This document shows positions 1-6,809 of a stretch of 14,454 nt of DNA, one piece after another. This DNA is from Planctomycetaceae bacterium (lineage in GTDB: Bacteria > Planctomycetota > Planctomycetia > Pirellulales > Pirellulaceae). The notes under the pieces were generated by a model. The model was not told where the DNA came from. It searched no databases and saw only the letters and a program-made list of their open reading frames with translations. Position 1 is the stretch's first letter. Each line of letters starts with the position of its first letter. Position numbers and translations under genes: made by a program. Where the stretch lies: assembly GCA_003501565.1 (NCBI GenBank), contig DNPC01000213.1:1-14454 (forward strand), in the 5' to 3' direction.

Positions 1-101
1 TATCCGAAAACCCATTAGCCGATCGGCGTTAGCCGCGGTTCCCACCCCAACAACCGGGGCTAACGCCCCGCGGCTGACGTTCGATTCAAGATTTTCGGAT
101 A
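1..101. repeat. Nested inverted-repeat (REP/MITE-like) intergenic element
   Basis: The outer arms are a perfect 10-bp inverted repeat, TATCCGAAAA at 1-10 and TTTTCGGATA at 92-101. Inside, 25-40 pairs with 52-67 at 15 of 16 positions (the only mismatch is G35 against G57), leaving an 11-nt C-rich loop at 41-51. A competing small hairpin is GGGGC (56-60), loop TAAC, GCCCC (65-69), and 28-38 can also pair with 68-78. It sits just beyond the stop codon of the phosphatase gene, so it could act as a transcript-end structure. There is no coding potential. The layout resembles REP-type elements scattered in planctomycete spacers; that identification is from memory and cannot be tested with a single copy. 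Confidence 0.7.
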
Positions 102-106
102 GGTTC

Positions 107-1780
107 TTAGTCACGCTGGACAATTACCAGGCACATGTCGTCCGCTTGTGGTAACTGCGCTGAGAAGTTTTCAACGCTGGTGACGATTTTCTGGCCGTCT
201 TCGGAGACCGAACCTTTGAGAGCGGAGACCTTCTCACGGAGCCGCGCAAGTCCATACATCTGACCACTTGGTGAGGGCGCTTCGTTAATGCCATCGGTAT
301 ACATATACAGCCGCTGTCCGGGTAGCAGATCGATGTAAGAACATTCGTATTGCACGTCTTCCAAAACGCCCAGCGGCACCCCGGCGGTTTCATCTCCAGG
401 TTCAAATATTTGCTCATCCGACTGAAACCAAATCGGCAACATGTGTCCCGCATTAACGATCGCCGTCCGACCGGTGGCTGGATCAATAATTAAGCAGCAA
501 AACGTAGCGAACATATCGACATCCAGCTGATGCATCCGCTGGTTCAAGCGTGTAATCGCTTCGGCTGGGTCTTCGTAGCTAGCCAACAGAAAGCGTGTCT
601 CTGCCGAGAGCTTGGCCATCAGCATTGCTGCGGCGATCCCGTGACCTGAAACGTCCGCCACTACGACTGCGATCCGATCACCAGACAGCCGGATGTAGTC
701 AAAGTAGTCGCCACCGATGTGCTCGGCAGGCTGATAGAAATGATAAAAACCAAGTCCATCTGTTTGCGGATAATCCAGCGGCAAGAAGGCCTTCTGAACA
801 TTTCGGGCTAATTGCAAATCCTGCTGAACACGCTCTTGTGCAACAACCTGTTCATGTAGCTGCGCGTTTTCAATCGCAATACCTGCTTGGGTAGCCACAC
901 CAGCCAAGAGTTCAAGATCCTCGCGCTGGAAACTTCTTGCTCGATCCATGGTGTCGATCTGCATCGCACCAATCGCATTGCCTTCCGAATCGAGCAGCGG
1001 TGCTACGATCATCGACCGAACACGAAAGTCTGAGATGCTAACGGCTTGGTTGAAACGACTGTCCGTGGAGGCATCCATCGAAATGATCGCCTCCTTGGAA
1101 TCCATCACTTCTTTCATCACGGTTCGACTAATCCGGAACGACTCCTCCTGTTTGTCGTTGCGCGTCTTGACCCACCTCGGAATGAGTTCATCGCCTGCTT
1201 GCAGAACGACGAAGGCGCGGTCTGCTTGCAAAAACATCTGAAACAGCGTGTCTAAAACTTTCGGCAATACATCATCAAGCTGCACTGCCCGAGCTAGATT
1301 TTGCGAAATCTGAAGCACAGCGTGCAGCCGGGCTTCGGTGCTGTAAGTCAGCTGTGATCCATGTTTCGATCCACGAATGTCCAGCCTGCTTCTTACATGT
1401 CGCGAGGACTCGTCTTGGGCTTCGTCGTCGACCAAATGAACGATGCGTGATGAATTCTCTCCGCTAGTCGCCACAGGTAGGCCAACTTGATCAACATCAT
1501 GAAACGCAAACTCTACGTCGCAGATCCGAATCAAGTCTCCGTCGCTTAACTGCGGTCGTTCCTTGACTTCTCGGCCATTGAGAAACGTCTTGTTCCGGCT
1601 TTTCAAGTCTTCCAACTTGTAGCCTGCATCGTCTTTTACAATGCGAGCATGTTGGCGGCTGACGGCTCCAACTTCAATCGTAACATCGCATTCGGGATGA
1701 CGACCAAGCACGGTTTCACGCTTAACCAGATCGTAGCGCTGACCGTAGCTTGTACCGCTGATGGCACTCAGATAAGCCAT
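107..1780 (-). CDS. FHA-GAF-PP2C (SpoIIE/RsbU-type) serine phosphatase
   Basis: This is a cytoplasmic signalling protein predicted to dephosphorylate Ser/Thr residues, probably of a partner-switching regulator. Residues 1-95 form a forkhead-associated domain with GRHPECDVTI at 26-35 and the SRQH phosphothreonine-binding motif at 41-44. After a polar linker, about 145-310 is a GAF sensor domain, followed by a short helical connector. Residues about 345-555 are the PP2C/SpoIIE catalytic domain: GGDYFD (356-361), ADVSGHG (375-381), YTDG (494-497) and ADDM (546-549) carry the metal-binding aspartates. I chose the ATG at 1780 (557 aa). An in-frame TTG at 1813 would add 11 residues, but the FHA strand begins directly after the ATG; neither start has a clear Shine-Dalgarno. 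No kinase, anti-sigma factor or antagonist gene lies nearby, so the target is unknown. The FHA domain suggests input from a Ser/Thr kinase, of which planctomycetes have many. Confidence 0.93.
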   Translation of the reverse strand: MAYLSAISGTSYGQRYDLVKRETVLGRHPECDVTIEVGAVSRQHARIVKDDAGYKLEDLKSRNKTFLNGREVKERPQLSDGDLIRICDVEFAFHDVDQVGLPVATSGENSSRIVHLVDDEAQDESSRHVRSRLDIRGSKHGSQLTYSTEARLHAVLQISQNLARAVQLDDVLPKVLDTLFQMFLQADRAFVVLQAGDELIPRWVKTRNDKQEESFRISRTVMKEVMDSKEAIISMDASTDSRFNQAVSISDFRVRSMIVAPLLDSEGNAIGAMQIDTMDRARSFQREDLELLAGVATQAGIAIENAQLHEQVVAQERVQQDLQLARNVQKAFLPLDYPQTDGLGFYHFYQPAEHIGGDYFDYIRLSGDRIAVVVADVSGHGIAAAMLMAKLSAETRFLLASYEDPAEAITRLNQRMHQLDVDMFATFCCLIIDPATGRTAIVNAGHMLPIWFQSDEQIFEPGDETAGVPLGVLEDVQYECSYIDLLPGQRLYMYTDGINEAPSPSGQMYGLARLREKVSALKGSVSEDGQKIVTSVENFSAQLPQADDMCLVIVQRD

Positions 1781-1822
1781 GGGTGGGTTCGCTTGAGGGT
1801 GAAAGGTGGGCAACTCTGTTCA

Positions 1823-1828
1823 ATTGTA
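1823..1828 (-). promoter_or_regulatory. Possible -10 box for the phosphatase gene
   Basis: The minus strand reads TACAAT here (five of six matches to TATAAT), about 43 nt upstream of the ATG at 1780 and inside the 137-nt gap after the membrane-protein gene. No convincing -35 hexamer is seen at the normal spacing, so this is a weak suggestion that the phosphatase has its own promoter rather than depending on read-through from upstream. Confidence 0.25.
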
Positions 1829-1917
1829 GCCAAACGATTGGCCACGAGATCTTCACTGAACGTATGCAGGTGCTGCAGCGAACATTCCTGCGTACCTTTG
1901 CCAAGCTGCAACAGAGC

Positions 1918-2586
1918 CTAAATCTTAGGTGGATTTAGAGCAGCCTCTACCAGAATACCGAAAGCTTCCGCGGGCGTCTTGTCGTAAGACATGTTAGGAA
2001 TGTCATTGTTTTGCAGCAGTTGTTCGCTGCGCTCCATGAATTTGCGAATTTCATCGCCAGTTAGGTCCGTTCGAACCTCCAAACCGAGCTGATCATCGCG
2101 AACGGTCGCGCATGGTTGCAGCGTAAATTCCATGTCATTGCGAGCCAACAATCGATCAGTCGCCATTCGCATCAGTCGTTCAGTCAGCCGCTTAAGCGTT
2201 TCGCGTTCGGTCTCGGTCAAGTCCGTCCCTTCGGCCTGCTCCAGGATGGACTGAACCCCACCCCACAGAAGAATAGGGTTATCCTGAAGACAATTACGAA
2301 GCCTGAGAAGCTGCTCCTTGTCGATCGACCGCTCTTCAATGATTGGCAGTAGTTCTTGAAGCTGGTCGACAATCGAAGCCTTGTCTTCGGGCGCAAGTTG
2401 GCTTTGCTTGACCCATGGAATCAACTGCTCATCGATCCCCTTGTAGGCGAAAGGATATTGGTCGCTGAAGACGATCCAGCTACCGAACCCACAGAATGCG
2501 CAGACGGCCGCTAAGCCGAGGATCGCCACAACCAAGCAGGCTGGTGCCAATGACGGTTCTTTGTGCTCGTCGGTTTGCTCGGTCAT
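1918..2586 (-). CDS. Single-pass membrane protein of unknown function
   Basis: This 222-aa protein starts with ATG at 2586. I do not recognise a family. Residues 1-14 are polar and acidic, and residues about 15-41 form one hydrophobic helix rich in Ala, Cys, Gly and Phe. The remaining roughly 180 residues are soluble, mostly helical and charged (Glu/Gln/Leu/Arg rich), with no metal-binding or catalytic motif that I can see. No lipobox is evident, so it is probably an anchored protein whose C-terminal domain lies on one side of the membrane. It starts 71 nt after the greA stop on the same strand and could be co-transcribed with it. No Shine-Dalgarno is visible. Coding status is supported by an uninterrupted frame, a plausible membrane topology and the absence of a better frame. 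Confidence 0.8.
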   Translation of the reverse strand: MTEQTDEHKEPSLAPACLVVAILGLAAVCAFCGFGSWIVFSDQYPFAYKGIDEQLIPWVKQSQLAPEDKASIVDQLQELLPIIEERSIDKEQLLRLRNCLQDNPILLWGGVQSILEQAEGTDLTETERETLKRLTERLMRMATDRLLARNDMEFTLQPCATVRDDQLGLEVRTDLTGDEIRKFMERSEQLLQNNDIPNMSYDKTPAEAFGILVEAALNPPKI

Positions 2587-2657
2587 TGCACTAGTTGCGC
2601 TGCGTTCGCTCGTTAAAGATTAAGAAAAACCAACCTGACGGGATGAGTGGGACTGGC

Positions 2658-3137
2658 TTATAAGTCGTATTTGATGCCGACGATCTCGAACTTCAACTTT
2701 CCCTTCGGAACTTCGATTTCAACCTTGTCGCCGACCTTCTTGCCCATCAGAGCCGCACCGATCGGGCTGGTCGACAGAATTTTCCCGGCGTCGTAGTCTT
2801 CGTCGCCTGCACCAACCATCGTGAACTCTTCCTCGTCATCGTAGTCTAGATCGTTGACCACAACCGTCGCTAACAATCCGACGACATCCTGGCTTACCTT
2901 GCTTGGATCGATGATGAAAGCGTTGGCGATCATCTGTTTCTTTTGGTTGATCTTCGCCTGTAGCATGCCTTGATTTTCGCGTTGTGCATGGTATTCCGCA
3001 TTCTCCTTTAGGTCACCTTCGGCCCGAGCTTCGGCTATTTTCTCGGCCACTAGAGGCATCTCCACATTTTCCAGATGCTCAACCTCCTCGCGCAGTTGGT
3101 TGTACTTCTCGCGAGTCATTGGTACTTGTTCTGCCAT
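2658..3137 (-). CDS. greA: Transcription elongation factor GreA
   Basis: GreA inserts its coiled coil into the secondary channel of RNA polymerase and stimulates cleavage of backtracked RNA. The 159-aa length is typical (158 in E. coli). Residues 1-75 form the N-terminal coiled-coil hairpin, with the conserved tip GDLKENAEYHAQRE at 41-54; D42 and E45 correspond to the acidic tip residues that act in cleavage. The C-terminal FKBP-like domain carries SPIGAALMGKKVGD at 124-137. The ATG at 3137 is preferred over an upstream in-frame TTG at 3194: it gives the family length and lies 10 nt after an AGGAA sequence. It stands downstream of a terminator that ends the zinc-ribbon transcript, so greA probably has its own promoter in 3138-3250, although I could not pick out clear boxes. 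Confidence 0.97.
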   Translation of the reverse strand: MAEQVPMTREKYNQLREEVEHLENVEMPLVAEKIAEARAEGDLKENAEYHAQRENQGMLQAKINQKKQMIANAFIIDPSKVSQDVVGLLATVVVNDLDYDDEEEFTMVGAGDEDYDAGKILSTSPIGAALMGKKVGDKVEIEVPKGKLKFEIVGIKYDL

Positions 3138-3147
3138 GTTACAAAGC

Positions 3148-3152
3148 TTCCT
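3148..3152 (-). promoter_or_regulatory. Shine-Dalgarno of greA
   Basis: The minus strand reads AGGAA here, 10 nt before the ATG at 3137. It helps choose this start over the TTG at 3194. Most genes in this window have no visible Shine-Dalgarno, so its presence is informative. Confidence 0.6.
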
Positions 3153-3250
3153 GTCTTGGCCGGATTGAGTTAAATCGAGTCGATGTCGAGGCAAGTGGGT
3201 GCAAATTGCAGGGCATCCTCCCCGTGGAGTGCGCGACTCTCGTCAAGCCT

Positions 3251-3294
3251 CAAAAAACGCGACCTCCTTCGCATTTTGCCGAAAGAGGTCGCGT
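3251..3294 (-). terminator. Intrinsic terminator, minus strand
   Basis: A perfect 10-bp stem is formed by ACGCGACCTC (3257-3266) and GAGGTCGCGT (3285-3294), with an 18-nt loop. On the minus strand the stem is followed by six T residues (complement of 3252-3257), the classical layout of a Rho-independent terminator. It lies about 250 nt beyond the stop of the zinc-ribbon gene and 114 nt before the greA start, so it should separate these two transcripts. On the plus strand the following tract (GAAATTTTG) is poorer, so any plus-strand termination would be weak. Confidence 0.75.
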
Positions 3295-3541
3295 GAAATT
3301 TTGAACTGATTTCGCTTAATTCTACACGGATTCTTGACAATCCAGAAGCCTAGCATCTTCGCGGCCAATCTCTCAGCGGGTCGCTTTCATACCGGCTGGG
3401 TTCTGCACAGACTACTCGAGCAACAAGCTCGCGATCGCGCATCTGGATAAACGACAGCATCAGGACAGGCACTTACCCACGCTCGGGGAGATGAGGCTCC
3501 GAACGCGGCTTTGGTGTTTCTGCTACCTGAAAATACGCTCG
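3295..3541. other. Gene-poor spacer without a recognised feature
   Basis: Together with 3138-3294 this makes about 400 nt between genes. Open frames here are only extensions of other frames and show no protein-like composition. A small hairpin (CGAGC at 3417-3421, GCTCG at 3427-3431) and the palindrome GCGATCGC (3431-3438) are visible. Because the terminator lies at the far end, the zinc-ribbon transcript would carry this as a long 3' tail, or it could be a separate small RNA on the minus strand. I could not match it to RNase P RNA, 6S RNA, tmRNA or SRP RNA. Confidence 0.4.
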
Positions 3542-4243
3542 TCAGGTTGCTTGATAGAGAATTCGGCCGCAGGATGGACAGATGATTGGTTGTCCGATCT
3601 TGGTCTTGTCGAGGAGCTGCGGCGTCAGAGTCTGATAGCAGCCGCCACAGCAATTGCCTTCAAGCTCTGCCATCGCGTCTTCGCCCTTAAGTGGGACCAA
3701 ACGGTCATACTCACGCTTGAAGTCTCCGCTCAGCTCTTTTTCTGCCTCAGCCAATTCAGCGCCTACGCGTTCCAACTCTGACTCGAGACCGACCCGTTTT
3801 TCGCCGATCCGCCGCTCGATCGCTTGGAATTCTTCCTCGACCTTTGCAACAGCTACTTCGGTTTCTTTAATCGCCAGCTCCTGAGCATCGATCGACTCGA
3901 GAATCTCCAGGATTTCATCGGAAAGTACGAGATTGGCCTGGGTGTCGGCAGCGATTTGGTCCTTGAGAGCTTGATACTCGCGATTCTCCTTGGCCGCATT
4001 CAACTTACCATTCAGATCGTGAATCTTGTTTTCACGTTCCTTCATCTGGAGCTGCTTGCTGTCAGCATCCACGCGCGACTGCTTGAGTGCATCACGCTCG
4101 GCCTGCAGCTGATCTTCGGCGGCCTGCAACTTTGTCCGTGCCGCCGCGACCGCCTTGGGGCCGCGCAAGAGCTGTGAATTCAGATCCGCCTTTTGACGAT
4201 TGATTCGATGCAATCGCTGGATCAATGCCGCTGTTATCGCCAT
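3542..4243 (-). CDS. Coiled-coil protein with C4-type zinc ribbon
   Basis: This 233-aa cytoplasmic protein belongs to the zinc-ribbon family that includes chlamydial CT398 (CdsZ) and Helicobacter HP0958 (FlgZ). Residues about 8-180 are rich in Glu, Lys, Ala, Leu and Gln and should form a long helical hairpin. The C-terminal ribbon has the pairs C199-x2-C202 and C222-x2-C225, with the family ending CPSCGRILY at 222-230. An additional Cys precedes the first pair at C198. Family members bind sigma-54 or secretion and flagellar components, but many homologues in other bacteria have no assigned role, so I would not assign a partner here. The start is the ATG at 4243, with no Shine-Dalgarno, facing away from the UAP1-like gene across a 205-nt spacer. 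Confidence 0.9.
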   Translation of the reverse strand: MAITAALIQRLHRINRQKADLNSQLLRGPKAVAAARTKLQAAEDQLQAERDALKQSRVDADSKQLQMKERENKIHDLNGKLNAAKENREYQALKDQIAADTQANLVLSDEILEILESIDAQELAIKETEVAVAKVEEEFQAIERRIGEKRVGLESELERVGAELAEAEKELSGDFKREYDRLVPLKGEDAMAELEGNCCGGCYQTLTPQLLDKTKIGQPIICPSCGRILYQAT

Positions 4244-4435
4244 GGGTCGTCGTTTAATGCTGGTACCAATAGAATGTCGGTAGGTAGATCGGCGGCTGGA
4301 CCGCGGGCACAGGTCGGCTGCGGACCAATCGAGCTCGAACTAGCCCTGCAAATTTACCTTACACAGACTCGGTAGCCTAGCCAGCGCGTCTGGCCACCCA
4401 CGGCTGTATTGAGAAAATTGCCCAGTTTTTCATCC

Positions 4436-4439
4436 GGAG
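4436..4439 (+). promoter_or_regulatory. Shine-Dalgarno of the UAP1-like gene
   Basis: GGAG lies 9 nt before the ATG at 4449 and supports that start. The rest of the 205-nt divergent spacer (4244-4448) shows no clear promoter boxes or operator palindromes. Confidence 0.5.
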
Positions 4440-4448
4440 CGCAATACG

Positions 4449-5837
4449 ATGTCAGACCTGGCCCAAACTCTAGCTCAATTCGGACAGGAGCACTTGCTGC
4501 AATTTGCAAGTCAACTGACACCAGCGGAGCTGACATCACTCGAAAGCCAGATCGAAGCCATCGATTTCGAGCAGTTAGCGGCATTGACCAGCGGAAAAGA
4601 CAAGACCATTGATTGGGCCGAGCTAGCCCGACGTGCAGATCCCCCGCGGGCTGTCCGCCTCAACCGCCCCGCAGAAGAATCTCCAAGCGAGGCTGCGATC
4701 AAGGCTGGCACCGAAGCAATCAAAGCAGGCAAGGTGGGTGTGATTCTAGTCGCCGGCGGTCAGGGCACACGACTCGGGTTCGATCAACCCAAAGGCATGT
4801 TCAAGATCGGGCCAGTCAGCAATCGTACTTTGTTTGAAATGCACTGTGATCGCCTGCGAGGTGTCATGGATCGCATGGATGTTGAGATTCCGATGTACGT
4901 GATGACGAGTCCTGCCACTGATACGCAGACTCGCGCGTACTTCGATGCCAACGACAACTGTGGACTACCCAACGAACTGTTGCATATCTTCTGCCAAGGC
5001 ACGATGCCCGCCGTTGATGATTCGGCTGGGAAAATTCTGCTTGCGGACGTTAACCAAATCGCCACAAGCCCTGATGGACACGGGGGACTCGTCGCTGCTC
5101 TTCACAAACAGGGCTGCTTCGACGACGCGCAGAGCAGGGGTGTTGAGTATTTCTTCTACGCACAAGTCGACAACCCGCTTGCACAACTCTGTGATCCGGA
5201 ACTGATTGGCCATCATATCTTGGCGAAAAGCCAAATGACGACTCAAGTGGTTAGCAAACGATTCCCAATGGAAAAGGTTGGCAACGTCGTGACCATCGAC
5301 GGCAAGACCAACATCATTGAGTACAGCGACCTACCCGAAGACGCGGCCAACCAGACGCAACCGGATGGATCGCTGAAATTCTGGGCTGGCAATATTGCGA
5401 TCCACGTTTTCGATCGCACTTTCTTAGAATCCGTTGTAGACGATGCCGCTGGCCTCCCCTTCCACCGAGCTCACAAAGCGGTGACCTTTGTAGGACCTGA
5501 TGGAAAAACTTGCAAACCAGAAAAACCGAATGCAATCAAATTTGAACGCTTCGTGTTTGACCTCTTACCGCTCGCGGAAAATGCGATTGTTGTCGAAGGT
5601 GACCCATCTCGAGTTTTTGCACCGGTGAAGAACGCCGACGGCGCTGCGGTAGACACACCTGCCAAATGCAAAGAAGCGATTCTAGCGCTTCACCACGGCT
5701 GGCTAGAAGCCGCTGGAGCGAAAATTGCGCCAGGTGTAAGTGTGGAAATCCATCCTCTTTGGGCGTCGTGTGCCAACGAAGTCGCCGAGAAGGTTGACTC
5801 CGGCCAAGAGTTTCCTACCGATACTTTTCTGAGCTAG
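4449..5837 (+). CDS. UAP1-like UDP-sugar pyrophosphorylase
   Basis: This enzyme joins UTP with a sugar 1-phosphate (GlcNAc-1-P, or possibly Glc-1-P or GalNAc-1-P) to give a UDP-sugar and pyrophosphate, in the cytoplasm, feeding cell-envelope and glycan synthesis. At 462 aa it has the single-domain eukaryotic UAP1/AGX layout rather than bacterial GlmU. Visible motifs are LVAGGQGTRLGFDQPKGMF (100-118, nucleotide-binding loop), SPDGHGGL (207-214), QVDNPL (239-244, metal/uridine region), GNIAIHVF (314-321) and KPNAIKFERFVFD (359-371). No left-handed beta-helix acetyltransferase domain is attached, so acetylation must be done elsewhere. The N-terminal 60 residues are helical. Substrate preference cannot be read from the sequence; UDP-GlcNAc synthesis is the likeliest by family. 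It is followed after 176 nt by yggS on the same strand. Confidence 0.92.
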   Translation: MSDLAQTLAQFGQEHLLQFASQLTPAELTSLESQIEAIDFEQLAALTSGKDKTIDWAELARRADPPRAVRLNRPAEESPSEAAIKAGTEAIKAGKVGVILVAGGQGTRLGFDQPKGMFKIGPVSNRTLFEMHCDRLRGVMDRMDVEIPMYVMTSPATDTQTRAYFDANDNCGLPNELLHIFCQGTMPAVDDSAGKILLADVNQIATSPDGHGGLVAALHKQGCFDDAQSRGVEYFFYAQVDNPLAQLCDPELIGHHILAKSQMTTQVVSKRFPMEKVGNVVTIDGKTNIIEYSDLPEDAANQTQPDGSLKFWAGNIAIHVFDRTFLESVVDDAAGLPFHRAHKAVTFVGPDGKTCKPEKPNAIKFERFVFDLLPLAENAIVVEGDPSRVFAPVKNADGAAVDTPAKCKEAILALHHGWLEAAGAKIAPGVSVEIHPLWASCANEVAEKVDSGQEFPTDTFLS

Positions 5838-6013
5838 CGCGGGAGTAATCCGCAGATTCCCAAGTTACTGATGCCGCTAAGGCTTTCGGCGAATCGGCCT
5901 TCCTACTTTTGAGGCCAGAACAACTTTCGGCCCTTCGCGGTCCTATCGACTGCCTTCTCGCGAGGACTAACCCTTTACAACAGACTGCTTCTCCGGCCTA
6001 GAACGAACACATC

Positions 6014-6733
6014 ATGCAAGCCGACGCCACGACCCAACAAATCATCTCAGACAACTGGGCTGCAGTCCAAGCAGAAGTACGCACGGCCTGCGAAGCTGCA
6101 TCGCGGTCAACCGACAGCGTGCGTATCGTTGGTGTCAGCAAGTACGTCGATCCTCCGTTCGCGGCTCAGCTTTTTAGATCGGGCTGCGAGCATCTTGGCG
6201 AAAACCGACCACAACACCTCTGGGCCGCTCAAGAGCACTTCGTTGAGCTTGGGTTGGCTGCCAAATGGCACATGATCGGTCACTTCCAACGCAACAAGGT
6301 GCGCCGTACACTTCCGATGCTCACCTACCTGCATTCACTCGATAGCCAGCGATTAACCGAGGTGCTGGCAGACGAACTAACCAAGCGCGAAACGGTGCTC
6401 CCCGTTCTGTTGGAAGTCAACGTCAGCCAAGACGACAGCAAAACGGGGCTGCCGCCAGATCAAGCGGAACGATTGCTCGCAATGCTCGTCAAGCAGCCAG
6501 TGTTCGAAGTGAAAGGCCTGATGGCGATGAGCACTCTTGGAGCGACCGAAGATGAAGCTCGCCGTGAATTCGCCAAAGTCCGCACGCTGCGTGATCAACT
6601 ACAGGACTCGTTTGCTGGCCAAGTGGACTTGCGAGAACTTTCCATGGGCATGAGTGGCGATTTCCCTCAGGCCATCGCCGAGGGCGCAACACTCGTCCGC
6701 ATCGGCACGCGGCTTTGGCGCGGTATTCTCTGA
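6014..6733 (+). CDS. YggS/PLPBP pyridoxal-phosphate homeostasis protein
   Basis: Members of this family (YggS in E. coli, PROSC/PLPBP in humans) are single-domain alanine-racemase-fold proteins. They bind pyridoxal 5'-phosphate without known catalysis and keep vitamin B6 and amino-acid pools balanced. The 239-aa length is normal. K43 in VSKYV (41-45) is the expected PLP-binding lysine; most relatives have SKT here. WHMIGHFQRNK (85-95) and LSMGMSGDFPQAIAEGATLVRIGTRLW (209-235) are the signature and phosphate-binding stretches. The start at ATG 6014 has no strong Shine-Dalgarno. It lies 176 nt after the pyrophosphorylase, so co-transcription is possible but unproven; yggS in other bacteria often neighbours cell-division or proline genes, which are not seen here. 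The gene runs convergently to the vWA cluster. Confidence 0.95.
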   Translation: MQADATTQQIISDNWAAVQAEVRTACEAASRSTDSVRIVGVSKYVDPPFAAQLFRSGCEHLGENRPQHLWAAQEHFVELGLAAKWHMIGHFQRNKVRRTLPMLTYLHSLDSQRLTEVLADELTKRETVLPVLLEVNVSQDDSKTGLPPDQAERLLAMLVKQPVFEVKGLMAMSTLGATEDEARREFAKVRTLRDQLQDSFAGQVDLRELSMGMSGDFPQAIAEGATLVRIGTRLWRGIL

Positions 6734-6782
6734 ATAAGCGTGCAGTTGCGTGTAGATTCGCCATTCTGAAGGGATGATGATT

Positions 6783-6801
6783 CCAGTCTCGGAGAGACTG
6801 G
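6783..6801. repeat. Short palindrome between convergent genes
   Basis: CCAGTCTC (6783-6790) and GAGACTGG (6794-6801) form a perfect 8-bp stem with a GGA loop. It lies in the 76-nt gap between the ends of yggS and the vWA/GATase gene. No T-run follows on either strand, so it is not a classical terminator, though it could stabilise the 3' ends of both transcripts. The stem and the following GGGCTACGTG resemble a short motif I associate with Rhodopirellula spacers; this is recollection, not a search. Confidence 0.6.
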
Positions 6802-6809
6802 GCTACGTG

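Noticed and set aside
1781..1813. TTG start giving 11 extra residues on the FHA phosphatase
   Set aside because: The added residues are Pro-rich and not part of the FHA fold, and the ATG at 1780 begins exactly before the first domain strand.
3138..3194. TTG start giving 19 extra residues on GreA
   Set aside because: The ATG at 3137 gives the normal family length and has an AGGAA sequence at a workable distance.
2984..3304. 106-codon plus-strand open frame
   Set aside because: It is antisense to the conserved greA coiled-coil region and runs through the terminator hairpin; it has no protein-like features.
3334..3339. Perfect TTGACA -35 box on the plus strand
   Set aside because: There is no -10-like hexamer 16-18 nt downstream and no plus-strand gene that it could serve before 4449.
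3300..3541. RNase P RNA on the minus strand
   Set aside because: A stretch reading GCAGAACCC followed by GCCGGTAT resembles the conserved 3' part, but the 5' GAGGAAAGTCC element is absent at any suitable distance and would fall inside the zinc-ribbon gene.
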